From Hyphomicrobium sp. (GTDB taxonomy: Bacteria > Pseudomonadota > Alphaproteobacteria > Rhizobiales > Hyphomicrobiaceae): a stretch of 64,000 nt of DNA. Position numbers and translations under genes: made by a program. The notes beneath the pieces are model-generated. The model saw only the letters and a list, made by a program, of their open reading frames with translations, searched no databases and was not told the DNA's origin. Numbering within the stretch: position 1 is the stretch's first letter; every line of letters begins with the position of its first letter. The stretch lies in NCBI GenBank assembly GCA_017512425.1, contig JAFWGI010000012.1:124001-188000 (forward strand), read 5' to 3'. Shown in pieces: positions 18,222-28,516 of this stretch.

Positions 18222-19269
18222 CCGGTTTGCTGCAGGTTTGATTTTGATGCTCGCTTCGTCGTCTTCATCGGCGGTCGCGGCCAATGGCGTAACATTCAAG
18301 TCGCCCGACGACGCGATCCGGCAAGGCATCGCGGCGTTCAACGGTGGCTACTACGAGCTGGCCGTTCCGGCACTCGAAGCGGTTGCGCAAACCAATCCTG
18401 CGATCGGCCGCTACTATCTCGCGCGCATTTATGCGGACAACGAAGGCGCGTATACCGATCACGCGCGCGCCTTCGAACTCTTCAAGGCGCTCGCAACGGA
18501 ACTGCAAGACGTCGACCCCGATGACGAGACGCTGGCACCGATCGCCGCCAAATCTCTGACGACCGTATCGCGGTATCTGCGGACGGGTCTGACGGACGCC
18601 AAGCTGAAGCCTGACGTTCGCGGCGCTGATCGCGCATTGCAGCGCGCGGCTTTGACGTTCAACAACGAAGACGCTCAGTTCGAACTCGCCAAAGTTCTGC
18701 TACGCGGCGAAGGCCCTGACATCACGCTTGGCGGCGGTGATGACGATCCCTCAAGTAAGATCGTGAATGGCCGGCATTGGCTGTCGCGGTTGTCGCGTGC
18801 GGGTCACCCGGGCGCGCAGGCGTTTCTTGCGGACTTGCTCTGGCGTGGAAAGTTCGTCGCCAAGGATCAGGCGACGGCGTTGAACCTCATTGATGTTGCC
18901 GTCACCAATGCGCCGCCGAACGAGCGCGTCTGGATCGAAGACATCTATCAAAACATCTTCTGTAATGCAGGTGAGGGCGTTCGCCAGCAGGCAACGGGCC
19001 GTGTCGCAGATTGGCGCGACCGCTATGGCCGCCGCAGCGAGCGCACGGTCGACAAGGATGGGCTCAGCGACCTCGCGGCCGAACCCGTCAGGACCTGCGC
19101 CAACGGCGAGGTCGTGATGCCGATCGGCACGCACACCGGCACGGTATCGGCCGGCATCGAAGCGCCGAAGCCGGAATTAGGCCGCGAAGTTTCGACACCG
19201 CCGGCGTTCGCGCCTGCAGGCGCGGCGACTGGCCCGGCGACAGGTTTCGGCCTCGCGCCGGCGCCATAA
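18208..19269 (+). CDS. ExoR-like periplasmic Sel1-repeat protein
   Basis: This 353-residue protein has a signal peptide ending near SSAVAAN, then Sel1/TPR-type helical repeats. Recognisable units include [31 protein letters not shown] and [29 protein letters not shown] proline- and alanine-rich tail follows. The repeat order resembles ExoR, the periplasmic repressor of the ExoS/ChvI two-component system in rhizobia, but I cannot prove orthology from sequence reading alone. The ATG lies inside the 3' end of ilvD with a strong GGGAGGAAAGG site ahead of it, so the two are probably co-transcribed. It converges with xthA, leaving three bases between the stops. Confidence 0.7.
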   Translation: MRISSRFAAGLILMLASSSSSAVAANGVTFKSPDDAIRQGIAAFNGGYYELAVPALEAVAQTNPAIGRYYLARIYADNEGAYTDHARAFELFKALATELQDVDPDDETLAPIAAKSLTTVSRYLRTGLTDAKLKPDVRGADRALQRAALTFNNEDAQFELAKVLLRGEGPDITLGGGDDDPSSKIVNGRHWLSRLSRAGHPGAQAFLADLLWRGKFVAKDQATALNLIDVAVTNAPPNERVWIEDIYQNIFCNAGEGVRQQATGRVADWRDRYGRRSERTVDKDGLSDLAAEPVRTCANGEVVMPIGTHTGTVSAGIEAPKPELGREVSTPPAFAPAGAATGPATGFGLAPAP

Positions 19270-19272
19270 CAT

Positions 19273-20055
19273 TCACGCCGCCAATTCCACCCACACCGGA
19301 ACATGATCCGACGGTTTCTCGGCGGCGCGCGTGAACTTGTCGATGCCGCTACTGCGCAGCATATCCACGGCATTGCCCGACAGCAGCAGATGATCGATGC
19401 GGATGCCGTCGTTCTTCTGAAATGCGCCGGCCTGATAATCCCAGAACGTGTAAACGCCTTTTTCTGGATGGCATGTGCGAATGGCGTCTGTCAGGCCGAG
19501 GTTGAGCAGCGCCCGGAATGCACGACGGCTTTCGGGCTGGAATAGTGCGTCGTGCACCCACGCTTCGGGGCGCTTCGCGTCCTCTGGCTCTGGAATGACG
19601 TTGTAATCGCCAGCCATCACCAATGGCGTCTCATCGGCGATCAGTGACGCGGCATGCGCCTGCAGGCGCTTCATCCAAGCGAGTTTGTACGAGAACTTTT
19701 CCGTGCCGATCGGGTTGCCGTTCGGCAGGTATAGCGAGACGACGCGCAGCATTTTATCGCCTGCGGGCACCAGCGCCTCGATCCACCGCGATTGCAGATC
19801 GCCGTCGTCACCCGGCAGTCCGCGCGTCACGTCCTCAAGCGGCAGCTTCGACAACAACGCGACGCCGTTGAAGCCTTTCTGTCCGTGGGTGGCGACGTTG
19901 TAGCCAAGGTCTTGGAACGCTTCCGCGGGGAAACCTTCGTCGACCGATTTGATTTCCTGAAGGCAAATAACGTCTGGGCTTTCCTGCCTAAGATACGCAA
20001 GCGCTGCTTCAAGCCGGGCTTTGACGCCGTTGATATTCCACGTCGTGATTTTCAT
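19273..20055 (-). CDS. xthA: exodeoxyribonuclease III / AP endonuclease
   Basis: This 260-residue DNA repair enzyme cleaves DNA at abasic sites and trims 3' ends. The endonuclease/exonuclease/phosphatase fold is shown by the start KITTWNINGVKARL, the metal-binding glutamate in CLQEIKS, YLPNGNP, the active-site GDYNVIP, and the C-terminal DH in KPSDHVPVWVE. Length matches XthA. The ATG at 20055 gives the conventional N-terminus MKITTWN; an ATG four codons upstream is an alternative. The next upstream gene, erpA, is on the same strand 52 bases away. Confidence 0.95.
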   Translation of the reverse strand: MKITTWNINGVKARLEAALAYLRQESPDVICLQEIKSVDEGFPAEAFQDLGYNVATHGQKGFNGVALLSKLPLEDVTRGLPGDDGDLQSRWIEALVPAGDKMLRVVSLYLPNGNPIGTEKFSYKLAWMKRLQAHAASLIADETPLVMAGDYNVIPEPEDAKRPEAWVHDALFQPESRRAFRALLNLGLTDAIRTCHPEKGVYTFWDYQAGAFQKNDGIRIDHLLLSGNAVDMLRSSGIDKFTRAAEKPSDHVPVWVELAA

Positions 20056-20107
20056 GGGCAACTGCATGCCATCGCGCGACGGCGAACGCAAACAAATGCG
20101 CAGCCCA

Positions 20108-20437
20108 CTAGATCGTAAAGCTGGTGCCGCAGCCACACGACGCGGTCGCGACGGGGTTCTTGATCTTGAATGCCGCGCCCATCAGATCATCGACAAAATC
20201 GATTTCAGCGCCGTCCATATACCCGAGCGAGATAGGGTCGATCAGAACCGTTGCCCCGCCCTTTTCGAGTACGAGGTCATCGGCGTCGGGCGCCGCAACG
20301 AGATCGAATTTGTATTGGAAGCCGGAGCATCCGCCGCCTTCGACCGAGACGCGCAGCAGCGGCGTCGCCGGATCGCCGGCTGCGATCTCGGAAATGCGCT
20401 TTGCGGCGCTTTCAGTCAGGGAAACGGGCGTTGTCAT
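20108..20437 (-). CDS. erpA: iron-sulfur cluster insertion protein, ErpA/HesB family
   Basis: This 109-residue A-type carrier binds an iron-sulfur cluster through three conserved cysteines, seen here in GGGCSGFQY and at the C-terminal SCGCGTSF. It passes the cluster to target apoproteins in the cytoplasm. The length and the phrase DPISLGYMDGAEIDFVDDLMGAAFKIKNP fit ErpA/HesB closely. The ATG at 20437 is preferred over upstream in-frame starts because homologues begin close to it. The start faces that of dgt, 126 bases away, so the two genes share a promoter region. Confidence 0.92.
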   Translation of the reverse strand: MTTPVSLTESAAKRISEIAAGDPATPLLRVSVEGGGCSGFQYKFDLVAAPDADDLVLEKGGATVLIDPISLGYMDGAEIDFVDDLMGAAFKIKNPVATASCGCGTSFTI

Positions 20438-20563
20438 GAAGGCGCGAAAGCTCCTGCGCGGCATTGATCCAGTATTATCGTACAAGATAGGTGTGCTAGG
20501 ACCGAAGTCAAATCGGCCGAGGTGGGCAGGCCCCAGCTCCCGTGCCGCCTACCAAGTTCGAGC

Positions 20564-21793
20564 ATGGCCAGCACCCTTAACGCCAATTCTGATGCCGATG
20601 ATTACGGCCAAAGCCTGCGCCCGGGGGAGCGCCGCCCCGCGCCATACGCGGCGTCTTCGGTGCCGTCGCTCGGCCGCGTTTATCCGGAACCGGACTGCTT
20701 GACGCGCGGCCCCTTCCAACGCGACCGCGACCGCATTCTGCATTCGACCGCGTTTCGGCGTTTGACCTACAAGACGCAGGTCTTTCTTTTTCACGAGGGC
20801 GATCACTATCGATCGCGCCTGACGCATTCGCTTGAAGTCGCGCAGATTGCCCGCACAATCGCCCGGCAGTTGCGGTTGGATGAAGATCTGGCGGAAGCGC
20901 TGGCCCTTGCGCACGATCTTGGCCATTCGCCGTTCGGTCATGCCGGTGAACGCGCGCTGGATGGCGCGATGCAAGACTTCGGCGGGTTCGATCATAACGT
21001 GCAGTCGGTGCGGGTCGTAACGACGCTCGAACGCAAGTACTTGGCATTCGACGGACTCAACTTGACGTGGGAGATGCTCGAAGGCCTCGTCAAGCACAAT
21101 GGGCCCGTACGCGAGCGCGCGTCAGCCGTCGCAAAATCGGTTCGTAAAATCGAAACCTGGCAATCGCTCGATTTGCAAAGCTGGGCATCTGCCGAAGCGC
21201 AGACGGCCAGCCTCGCCGACGACATCGCCTACCTCTCGCATGATGTCGACGATGGATTGCGCGCTGGGCTGCTGTCATTCGACACGCTGGCGTCCGCGGC
21301 GCTCGCCGGGCCGATTTCTGAGGACGTTGCACGGCAGGCAGGCGCGCGCGGCGATAGTCGCGCCATCTACGAAGTGACACGGCGCATGATCACAGCGATG
21401 GTCGCCGACGTCGTAACGGAAACGCGGAGCCGGTTGCGCGTACTCGCGCCGCGATCGCCGGCCGACATCCGCCAGGCGGACGACGCCGTCGTCGCGTTCT
21501 CGCCGGCGATGCGGCGCGACCTGGCGGCGTTGAAGGAATTTCTTTTCGCGCATGTCTACCGGCATCCGAAAGTCATGAACGTTATGTCCAATGCCGAGGG
21601 CATCATCTCTGATCTTTTCGGCCGTTATCTATCGGTTCCCGAAACCATGCCGCAGGCGTGGGCAAAGGCAGCCGCGCCGCTTAATGCCCGCCAGCGCGCG
21701 CGGTTGGTCGCCGATTTCGTGTCCGGCCAGACAGACCGCTACGCCATCGCCGAGCATCGCCGCCTGTTTGCCGTAACCCCGGATTTGCGATAG
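20564..21793 (+). CDS. dgt: dGTP triphosphohydrolase-like HD protein
   Basis: This 409-residue protein belongs to the HD-domain dNTP triphosphohydrolases, which split deoxynucleoside triphosphates to the nucleoside and triphosphate. The metal-binding residues appear as TYKTQVF...RSRLTHSLEVAQIAR, then LAHDLGHSPFGHAGE, and later SLADDIAYLSHDVDD. Its length fits the type 2 group common in alphaproteobacteria. The ATG at 20564 lacks a strong ribosome-binding site, and a GTG at 20522 is possible. It is followed after 72 bases by argS, the usual order in this group. Confidence 0.93.
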   Translation: MASTLNANSDADDYGQSLRPGERRPAPYAASSVPSLGRVYPEPDCLTRGPFQRDRDRILHSTAFRRLTYKTQVFLFHEGDHYRSRLTHSLEVAQIARTIARQLRLDEDLAEALALAHDLGHSPFGHAGERALDGAMQDFGGFDHNVQSVRVVTTLERKYLAFDGLNLTWEMLEGLVKHNGPVRERASAVAKSVRKIETWQSLDLQSWASAEAQTASLADDIAYLSHDVDDGLRAGLLSFDTLASAALAGPISEDVARQAGARGDSRAIYEVTRRMITAMVADVVTETRSRLRVLAPRSPADIRQADDAVVAFSPAMRRDLAALKEFLFAHVYRHPKVMNVMSNAEGIISDLFGRYLSVPETMPQAWAKAAAPLNARQRARLVADFVSGQTDRYAIAEHRRLFAVTPDLR

Positions 21794-21865
21794 ACGGCGG
21801 CTCTCAGCTTTCTCCCTTTCGCAGCTGTACGGCGAGAGGGCATTCGACACGCAGGATCGCGCCTT

Positions 21866-23626
21866 ATGAACATTTTCGCTGACGTTGAAGCTCGCGTTAA
21901 AGCCGCGCTCGAAGCGCTGAAAGCGGACGGCGTATTGCCCGCCGATCTCACAATTCCTGCGATCGACGCCGAAGCACCACGCGATGCGACCCACGGCGAC
22001 GTGGCGGTCAATGCCGCGCTTGTCCTGGCAAAAGCTGCGAAAATGAAACCGCGCGATATCGCCGACGCGCTGAAAGCCAAACTCTCGGCGGCCTCAGACA
22101 TCGAAAAAATCGACGTGGCTGGCCCAGGCTTTCTCAACATCACTTTCAAACCGGACGTCTGGCACAAGCTTGTCAAAACCATCGTGACCGATGGCGCAAA
22201 ATTCGGTGCAGGCAGCGCGAGTAACGGCGAGAAGGTCAACCTCGAATACGTCTCAGCGAACCCGACGGGGCCGATGCACGTCGGCCATTGCCGTGGTGCG
22301 GTCTTCGGCGACGCGCTCGCAAATCTTTTGCAATTCGCCGGCTACGACGTGACGCGCGAGTACTACATCAACGATGCCGGTGGTCAGGTCGACGTGCTCG
22401 CGAAGTCGGCGTTCCTGCGTTATCGCGAGGCGCTCGGCGAGGATATCGGTGCGATCCCGGAAGGCTTGTATCCAGGCGATTACCTGAAGCCGGTCGGTGA
22501 TGCGCTGGCTCACGAGCACGGCAAAAAACTGCTGGCGCTGCCCGAAGACGAATGGCTGCCGCTGGTCCGGCAATTCGCCATCGACCGGATGATGGACATG
22601 ATCCGCGACGACCTCGCGGCTCTCAACATCCGGCACGACGTTTTCTTCTCGGAAGCGTCGATGACGCGCGGCGGCAAGGATCAAATCAAAGCCGCCATCG
22701 ATCAGCTGCGCAAGAACGGTCTGATCTACGAAGGCAAACTCGAAAAACCCAAAGGCCACGATGACGGCGAATGGGAAGACCGCACGCAGACGCTTTTCAA
22801 ATCGACCGCGTTCGGCGACGACGAAGACCGCGCGATTCAAAAATCAAACGGCGGGTACACCTACTTCGCCGGCGATATCGCCTACCACTATGACAAGCTG
22901 CAGCGCGGCTTCCTGCACATGATCAACGTCTTCGGCGCCGATCACGTCGGCTACATCAGCCGCATGAAAGCCGCTGTCGCCGCACTGTCGGACAAGAAAG
23001 CCGATCTCGACATCAAGGTCGTCAACCTCGTCAAGCTCTACAAAAACGGCGAGCCGTTCAAGATGTCGAAGCGGGCGGGTACGTTCGTGACGTTACGTGA
23101 CGTCGTCGATGAGGTCGGCCGCGACCCCGTCCGCTTCATGATGCTCTACCGGAAAAACAATGAGCAGCTCGACTTCGATTTCGCCAAGGTCACCGAGCAG
23201 TCGAAAGACAATCCCGTCTTCTATGTACAATACGCGCATGCGCGTGCAGCGTCGATTTTCCGCAACGCTGCCGAGCAGGTGCCAGGCCTCGACCTGTCGC
23301 AAAACGCGCTGGAAAACGCTGATCTTTCAATTCTGAAAGACCCTGGCGAAATCGATCTGATCAAGCGGCTCGGCGCGTTCCCGCGTCTTGTCGAAGGCGC
23401 TGCCAAAGCGCATGAGCCGCATCGCGTCGCCTTCTATCTTTACGATCTTGCGAGTGCGCTGCACGGCCAATGGAGCAGAGGCAATGATTCGCCACATTTG
23501 AGATTTATCCAATCAAATGACGGGGTTGCGACTTTGGCACGACTTGCTCTCATTGCTGCTACAAAGACGGTGATAACCTCGGGACTTCGGGTCCTTGGCG
23601 TCGAGGCGCCTGATGCGATGCGCTAG
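21866..23626 (+). CDS. argS: arginyl-tRNA synthetase
   Basis: This 586-residue class I synthetase charges tRNA-Arg. It has the ArgS N-terminal domain, a HIGH-type motif [12 protein letters not shown] after [11 protein letters not shown], the catalytic core [15 protein letters not shown], the [14 protein letters not shown] loop, and a DALR anticodon-binding C-terminal domain. Length matches the family. The gene sits between dgt and a SPOR-domain gene, an order common in Hyphomicrobiales. Confidence 0.98.
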   Translation: MNIFADVEARVKAALEALKADGVLPADLTIPAIDAEAPRDATHGDVAVNAALVLAKAAKMKPRDIADALKAKLSAASDIEKIDVAGPGFLNITFKPDVWHKLVKTIVTDGAKFGAGSASNGEKVNLEYVSANPTGPMHVGHCRGAVFGDALANLLQFAGYDVTREYYINDAGGQVDVLAKSAFLRYREALGEDIGAIPEGLYPGDYLKPVGDALAHEHGKKLLALPEDEWLPLVRQFAIDRMMDMIRDDLAALNIRHDVFFSEASMTRGGKDQIKAAIDQLRKNGLIYEGKLEKPKGHDDGEWEDRTQTLFKSTAFGDDEDRAIQKSNGGYTYFAGDIAYHYDKLQRGFLHMINVFGADHVGYISRMKAAVAALSDKKADLDIKVVNLVKLYKNGEPFKMSKRAGTFVTLRDVVDEVGRDPVRFMMLYRKNNEQLDFDFAKVTEQSKDNPVFYVQYAHARAASIFRNAAEQVPGLDLSQNALENADLSILKDPGEIDLIKRLGAFPRLVEGAAKAHEPHRVAFYLYDLASALHGQWSRGNDSPHLRFIQSNDGVATLARLALIAATKTVITSGLRVLGVEAPDAMR

Positions 23627-23695
23627 AGTTGCGATTCGATGGTGAGCATAACGCGCCTGTCTCAGGATCTGCGTTCTGGTTGAGGGGTTTTGACG

Positions 23696-25516
23696 ATGTC
23701 GTCGCTGAACGGTTTTAATGGTCAGCAGGGCAGGCAGGGGCAGCGTCCGACTGCCGACCAACCCCAACTAGGTCATGCCAATTCAGGAGAGCAACACGGC
23801 GCTGCCCAGCAGTATCCGGGCCACGCGCCGCAAGCGTGGCAGCCGCAAGCGACGCAATATCAGCAGCCAGCCGCTGCGCAGCAGTGGGCGCCGCAGCCCG
23901 CCCCGTCGCAGTATCCTCAGTCAGGTTACGGGCAGGGCGTCCCTGCAGCCGGCGACTACGGGCAGACGAAAGCCCAGCAAGGCTTCGGTGCTCAGCCGGC
24001 CTATGGCGGTCTGACGCCCAATCCAGACGCGTACGCGCCAAGCTTTGAGCCCTACAGCCCAGTTTCCAACCCGCGCACGGCGCCGCCCGCACACCAGCCA
24101 AGTGCCGCCTCTTACGCTCCCCAGCCCGCCGACTATGGCGCGCAAGGTGGCTACGGACAGTCGCATTACGGTCAGCCGCCACAGACAGCGCACAATGGCT
24201 ATGGCCAGCCGCAAGCGAACCAATGGCCAGGCAATGCCGGCTATCAGCAGCAGCCGGTGACGCAGCCTGTAACTGGCGGCCACCCCGCGTACCGTCAGGC
24301 TGAGCAGCACGCCGAGCCGAAATTTTCGGATTGGCCGCAAACCCAGCCGCAGGCCGGCCACGGCTACGATTATGGCGATGCCAATGGCTATCACCAACAT
24401 CAGGGCGCGGACCATGACGACATGGGGTTTGCGCAGCCGGCCGGTGGCGAGCTGGATCAGGGCTACGCCGAGGACGACGGCGAAGAGTACGAGATCGAAG
24501 AAACAGGCCGCGGACGCCGTCCGTTGATGATCGCCGCAGCGCTCGCCGGCGCAATCTTCGTCGGCGGCGGCATGGCATATGGTTACAAGGCCTTCTTCGG
24601 TGGTCCGGGGCCGGGCAATCCACCGATGGTCAAAAGCGCCAGCGCGCCGGCCAAGATCAAGCCGGTGGATGCCGGCGGCAAGCAATTTGCGCACACCGAC
24701 AGCAAGATCATGGGCCGCCTCGGTGATGGCGCAGCGAGTGGTACTGCAGCTGCAAACGACACCGATCCGAACGGGACGCGGAAAGTTTCAACGCTCGTGG
24801 TCGGCCGTGACGGCAGCATTCTGCCACCAGCCGTGGCACCTGTCGCCGCCGCGCCGGCAAACGATCCCGCTGGCAACGTAGACGTGCCGGGCATGATGGT
24901 CGTCGACGCGCTCGGTGGTCATAATACGCCTGCAGCCGCAGCTGCCGCGCCTGCGATAGCGCCAGTCAAGGTGGCGGCCGCGCCTGTTACTCCGGCCGTC
25001 GCCCCCGTCGCGCCGCAGAAGCTCGTCGTCACTCCGCCCGCGGCGCCGCAAAAGCCGGTGACGATCGCAAAGGCAGCGGTTGCTAACGCCAACGACGCAG
25101 TCGATGACGCCACGGGCAGCATTGCGGCCGGCGCCGCAGCGCCGGCGGCGCCGAAGCCGGTGGTCAAGAAAGTTGCCGCCGCGAAGGCTGAAGCCGTCAA
25201 CGATGCTTATACGGGCGCTGCGTCGGCTCCCGTCACCGCGCCAAGTGGTGCGAACGGCTACGTCGCCGTACTGGCCTCGGTCCCGCGTTCCGATTCGAGC
25301 CGCATGACGGCGCTCAAGCGTTTCGCCGACATGCAGCAGAAGTACGGCACGGTCTTGAGCGGCAAGACACCTGATGTGGCAGAAGCCGATCTCGGCGCCA
25401 AGGGCGCCTACCATCGTCTTGTAGTCGGCCCGCCGGCATCGCGTCAGCAGGCATCGGCGCTGTGTTCCGAGCTGAAGGCGCAGGGCTATACCGATTGCTG
25501 GGTTACGGCGTATTGA
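23696..25516 (+). CDS. SPOR-domain membrane protein with long low-complexity N-terminus
   Basis: The 606-residue protein starts with about 260 residues rich in Gln, Pro, Gly, Tyr and Ala, then an acidic patch (EDDGEEYEIEETG). A single membrane span follows at about 278-298 (LMIAAALAGAIFVGGGMAYGYKAFF). A long Ala/Pro-rich periplasmic linker leads to a C-terminal SPOR domain (GYVAVLASVPRSDSSRM through QGYTDCWVTAY). SPOR domains bind glycan strands stripped of stem peptides at the division septum, so a division-site role is expected. The ATG at 23696 follows GAGGGG. The cytoplasmic region has a composition often seen in disordered, condensate-prone segments; that point is inference. Confidence 0.88.
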   Translation: MSSLNGFNGQQGRQGQRPTADQPQLGHANSGEQHGAAQQYPGHAPQAWQPQATQYQQPAAAQQWAPQPAPSQYPQSGYGQGVPAAGDYGQTKAQQGFGAQPAYGGLTPNPDAYAPSFEPYSPVSNPRTAPPAHQPSAASYAPQPADYGAQGGYGQSHYGQPPQTAHNGYGQPQANQWPGNAGYQQQPVTQPVTGGHPAYRQAEQHAEPKFSDWPQTQPQAGHGYDYGDANGYHQHQGADHDDMGFAQPAGGELDQGYAEDDGEEYEIEETGRGRRPLMIAAALAGAIFVGGGMAYGYKAFFGGPGPGNPPMVKSASAPAKIKPVDAGGKQFAHTDSKIMGRLGDGAASGTAAANDTDPNGTRKVSTLVVGRDGSILPPAVAPVAAAPANDPAGNVDVPGMMVVDALGGHNTPAAAAAAPAIAPVKVAAAPVTPAVAPVAPQKLVVTPPAAPQKPVTIAKAAVANANDAVDDATGSIAAGAAAPAAPKPVVKKVAAAKAEAVNDAYTGAASAPVTAPSGANGYVAVLASVPRSDSSRMTALKRFADMQQKYGTVLSGKTPDVAEADLGAKGAYHRLVVGPPASRQQASALCSELKAQGYTDCWVTAY

Positions 25517-25604
25517 TCGCCGCTAAACGCCAAAACGCGCACGGGGCCGGCGACGTTGCCGGCCTTTCGTGCACTTGGAACGCCTTGAGACGCGGCTCGC
25601 GGAC

Positions 25605-26627
25605 ATGACAGCAGCTCTGATTTGCGGCCTTTCTGGCCACACGCTGACCGACGACGAGCGCGCCTTCTATCGCGACGTTAAGCCGGCAGGCGTCATTCTG
25701 TTCAAGCGCAACGTCGAAGATGGCGCGCTGGTCAGGCCGCTCATCGATAGCGTCCTGAATGCCATCGGCCGCGACGACGTCCTCGTGCTGATCGATCAGG
25801 AAGGCGGCCGCGTGCAGCGCTTGAAGCCGCCGCATGCCCGCGATCTGCCGCCTGCCGCCGCGTATGCCGCGCGCTATCGCGACGACAAAGAAGCCGCCAA
25901 GGCCGCCGCATTCTGCGTCGCGCAACTGGTCGCGCACGAATTGCGCGGTTACGGCATCAACATGAATTGTGCGCCAGTTCTCGATGTCCCCGTCGCTGGC
26001 GCGCACGACATCATCGGCGACCGCGCCTATGGCAGCGCGCCGGCTCAGATCATCGATCTCGCGCGTGAAGTGGCTGACGGACTGATGGCCGGCGGCGTTG
26101 TTCCGGTCATCAAGCACATACCCGGTCACGGCCGGGCGACGGCCGACAGCCACCTCGATTTGCCGGTCGTCGCGACGCCGCGGGCGGAGCTTTCAAAAAC
26201 CGATTTTGTGCCGTTCCGCGCGCTTGCGCAGTTGCCTTCCGCCATGACCGCGCACGTCGTGTTTTCCGATATCGACGCGTCGGCTCCGGCCAGTACGTCC
26301 GCTATCGTCACGCAAGAGATCATCCGCGGCGAGATTGGTTTCGATGGCTTTCTGATGAGCGACGATCTCAGTATGAAAGCTTTAGCCGGTCCGATGCGTC
26401 AGCGCGCCGAGGCCGTCATCCGCGCCGGATCGGACGTCGCGCTCCACTGCAATGGCGACATGACCGAAATGCGCGCCGCGGCCGAAGGCGTGCCGCAATT
26501 GACCGGTGCGGCGCTTGCCCGATTCGAACGTGCTTTCGCAGTGACACGGAAGCAGGAACCCTTCGATACCGATATTGCTATTGCGCATCTCGGCAGCGTC
26601 TTCGCCTATAAAGCCGCAATAGCGTAA
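25605..26627 (+). CDS. nagZ: beta-N-acetylhexosaminidase
   Basis: This 340-residue glycoside hydrolase family 3 enzyme removes N-acetylglucosamine from muropeptides in the cytoplasm during peptidoglycan recycling. The family signature KHIPGHGRATADSH spans about residues 170-183, with the catalytic His-Asp dyad. The nucleophile region LMSDDLSM lies at about 250-257, and LIDQEGGRVQRL is at about 62-73. I chose the ATG at 25605; a GTG at 25569 is in frame and possible. It is followed by scpA and scpB, a standard order in this group. Confidence 0.95.
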   Translation: MTAALICGLSGHTLTDDERAFYRDVKPAGVILFKRNVEDGALVRPLIDSVLNAIGRDDVLVLIDQEGGRVQRLKPPHARDLPPAAAYAARYRDDKEAAKAAAFCVAQLVAHELRGYGINMNCAPVLDVPVAGAHDIIGDRAYGSAPAQIIDLAREVADGLMAGGVVPVIKHIPGHGRATADSHLDLPVVATPRAELSKTDFVPFRALAQLPSAMTAHVVFSDIDASAPASTSAIVTQEIIRGEIGFDGFLMSDDLSMKALAGPMRQRAEAVIRAGSDVALHCNGDMTEMRAAAEGVPQLTGAALARFERAFAVTRKQEPFDTDIAIAHLGSVFAYKAAIA

Positions 26628-26702
26628 TGTCGGCCTTGCGGGCGGCGCGACTGAATCAGTGTACAGTCGCCGCGCAACGACGGCCTTTTTGACAATTACG
26701 GT

Positions 26703-27554
26703 ATGACCATCAGCACCGAGCCACACGAGCCATCTGATATCGCTCCAGAGATCCCTGGTATCGAAAGCCGGGGTATCGGCGATCTGCCGGCCGAAGGCGA
26801 AGCGTTCGTTGTCGATCTCGACGGCTTCGAAGGCCCGCTCGACGTTCTGCTGGCGTTAGCGCGGACCCACAAGGTCGATATCGCCAAGATCTCAATTCTC
26901 GCGCTCGTAGATCAGTACCTCGATTTCATTCGCGAAGCGCAGAAGCTCAAACTCGAACTGGCGGCCGACTATCTCGTGATGGCGGCGTGGCTCGCATTCC
27001 TGAAGTCGCGCCTGCTACTGCCACGCGACAAGGAAGATCCCGACACGACAAGCGCCGAAGAGATGGCGCTGCGGTTGCAATTCCGCTTGGCGCGGCTTGA
27101 CGCCATGCGCAACGTCATCGCGCAGTTGATGACGCGTAAGCGGCTGGGCCGCGACGTGTTTGCGCGCGGTCTTCCTGAAACGGTAAAGACGACGCGCGAT
27201 ACAACGTACACCGCCGAAATCTACGACCTGCTGAAAGCCTATGCCGAACAGCGCCGCCGCACGGTGCGCGTGGTGCACGTCGTTAAGGCGCGTAAAGTCT
27301 GGTCGATCAAGGAAGCGCGCCTCAGGCTCGAAAAGATGATGGGCGCGTCGGCCGGTGAGTGGGCTCAACTCGATCTTTTCATCGAACAGTTTTTGCCCAA
27401 AGGCGAAGAAGAGCGGACGGCAATCGCAAGTTCATTCGGTGCGACGCTCGAAATGGCGCGCGAGGGACTGCTCGAAATCCGTCAGGACGAGCCGTTTGCG
27501 CCGATTTACATGCGTAAACGCGAGCCGGGTGCGGCGTGGGAGCGCGTCGGTTAA
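26703..27554 (+). CDS. scpA: segregation and condensation protein A
   Basis: This 283-residue kleisin bridges the SMC heads and ScpB in the chromosome-condensing complex. The family start FEGPLDVLLALARTHKVDIAKISILALVDQYLDFI is clear, as is the C-terminal winged-helix region (KVWSIKEARLRLEKMMG). The C-terminus has a short alphaproteobacterial extension (EPFAPIYMRKREPGAAW). The ATG at 26703 lies 76 bases after nagZ. The next gene is its partner scpB. Confidence 0.95.
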   Translation: MTISTEPHEPSDIAPEIPGIESRGIGDLPAEGEAFVVDLDGFEGPLDVLLALARTHKVDIAKISILALVDQYLDFIREAQKLKLELAADYLVMAAWLAFLKSRLLLPRDKEDPDTTSAEEMALRLQFRLARLDAMRNVIAQLMTRKRLGRDVFARGLPETVKTTRDTTYTAEIYDLLKAYAEQRRRTVRVVHVVKARKVWSIKEARLRLEKMMGASAGEWAQLDLFIEQFLPKGEEERTAIASSFGATLEMAREGLLEIRQDEPFAPIYMRKREPGAAWERVG

Positions 27555-27610
27555 TCCAATTCTGTTGAGTTACGGGGCGTGCGGCTTTATTTGGGGGGCT
27601 TAAGAGGCCA

Positions 27611-28489
27611 ATGGTTCCGCCGAGATTGACACTGGTGTCGGATAATTCACGCGACAGGGACGAAGACGCGACGCCGCTCGACGTGAGCGCGCGCGCAGCC
27701 GCGCCTGCTGCGCCGTCGTATGCCGATCCCGAGGCGATGGTCGATAGCCTCGCGCAGCGCGCGCGCCGCGAGAAATTGCGCCGCCTCGAAGCGATGCTGT
27801 TCGCGGCCTCCGAGCCATTGGATACCAAAGCTTTGTCGCGCGCACTCGACGACGGCGACGATATCGAAGAGCTGCTCGCGGCGCTGCAATCCGATTATCA
27901 AAATCGCGGCGTGTCGCTGGTTCGCGTCAGCGGCAAGTGGCAATTCCGAACGGCGGATGATCTGTCGTTCCTGCTCGAACGCCAGCAGAAGGAAGAGCGC
28001 AAGCTCTCGCGCGCCGCGCTCGAAACGCTGGCCATCATCGCGTACCACCAGCCGGTAACGCGCGCCGAGATCGAAGACATCCGCGGCGTATCGACGTCGC
28101 CCGGCACCCTCGACGTGCTGATGGAAACGCAATGGATTCGTCCGCGTGGCCGGCGCCGCGCGCCCGGCCGTCCGCTGACGTATGGCACGACGGAATTGTT
28201 TCTCGCCCACTTCGGTTTGGACGCAATCAAAGACCTGCCCGGTCTTACCGATCTCAAGGCTGCCGGTTTGCTCGACGGCAATCTGCCGCCAGGGTTTACG
28301 GTACCGGAGCCAACCGACGTCGCGTCCTTGATGCCCGATGAATTGCCGTTAACCGATGATGGCGACGAAGCTGACGAGCCGCAGGATGAACTGCCGCTGC
28401 ACGATGGTGACGATGACGGCGGTGACGACACTGACGACAGCTTGCCAGGCGACAGTGACGCCGGTAAGCCGGATCAGGAAAGCCAATAG
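27611..28489 (+). CDS. scpB: segregation and condensation protein B
   Basis: This 292-residue protein has the two winged-helix domains of ScpB, with conserved LEAMLFAASEPLDTKALS, LSRAALETLAIIAYHQPVTRAEIEDIRGV and TYGTTELFLAHFGL. It binds ScpA and SMC. The C-terminal 60 residues are a strongly acidic tail rich in Asp (DGDDDGGDDTDDS), which is unusual in length and likely disordered. The ATG at 27611 follows a GAGG site 56 bases after scpA. Confidence 0.93.
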   Translation: MVPPRLTLVSDNSRDRDEDATPLDVSARAAAPAAPSYADPEAMVDSLAQRARREKLRRLEAMLFAASEPLDTKALSRALDDGDDIEELLAALQSDYQNRGVSLVRVSGKWQFRTADDLSFLLERQQKEERKLSRAALETLAIIAYHQPVTRAEIEDIRGVSTSPGTLDVLMETQWIRPRGRRRAPGRPLTYGTTELFLAHFGLDAIKDLPGLTDLKAAGLLDGNLPPGFTVPEPTDVASLMPDELPLTDDGDEADEPQDELPLHDGDDDGGDDTDDSLPGDSDAGKPDQESQ

Positions 28490-28516
28490 GTATTGGCAGG
28501 GTGTCCGCGGCGCACG

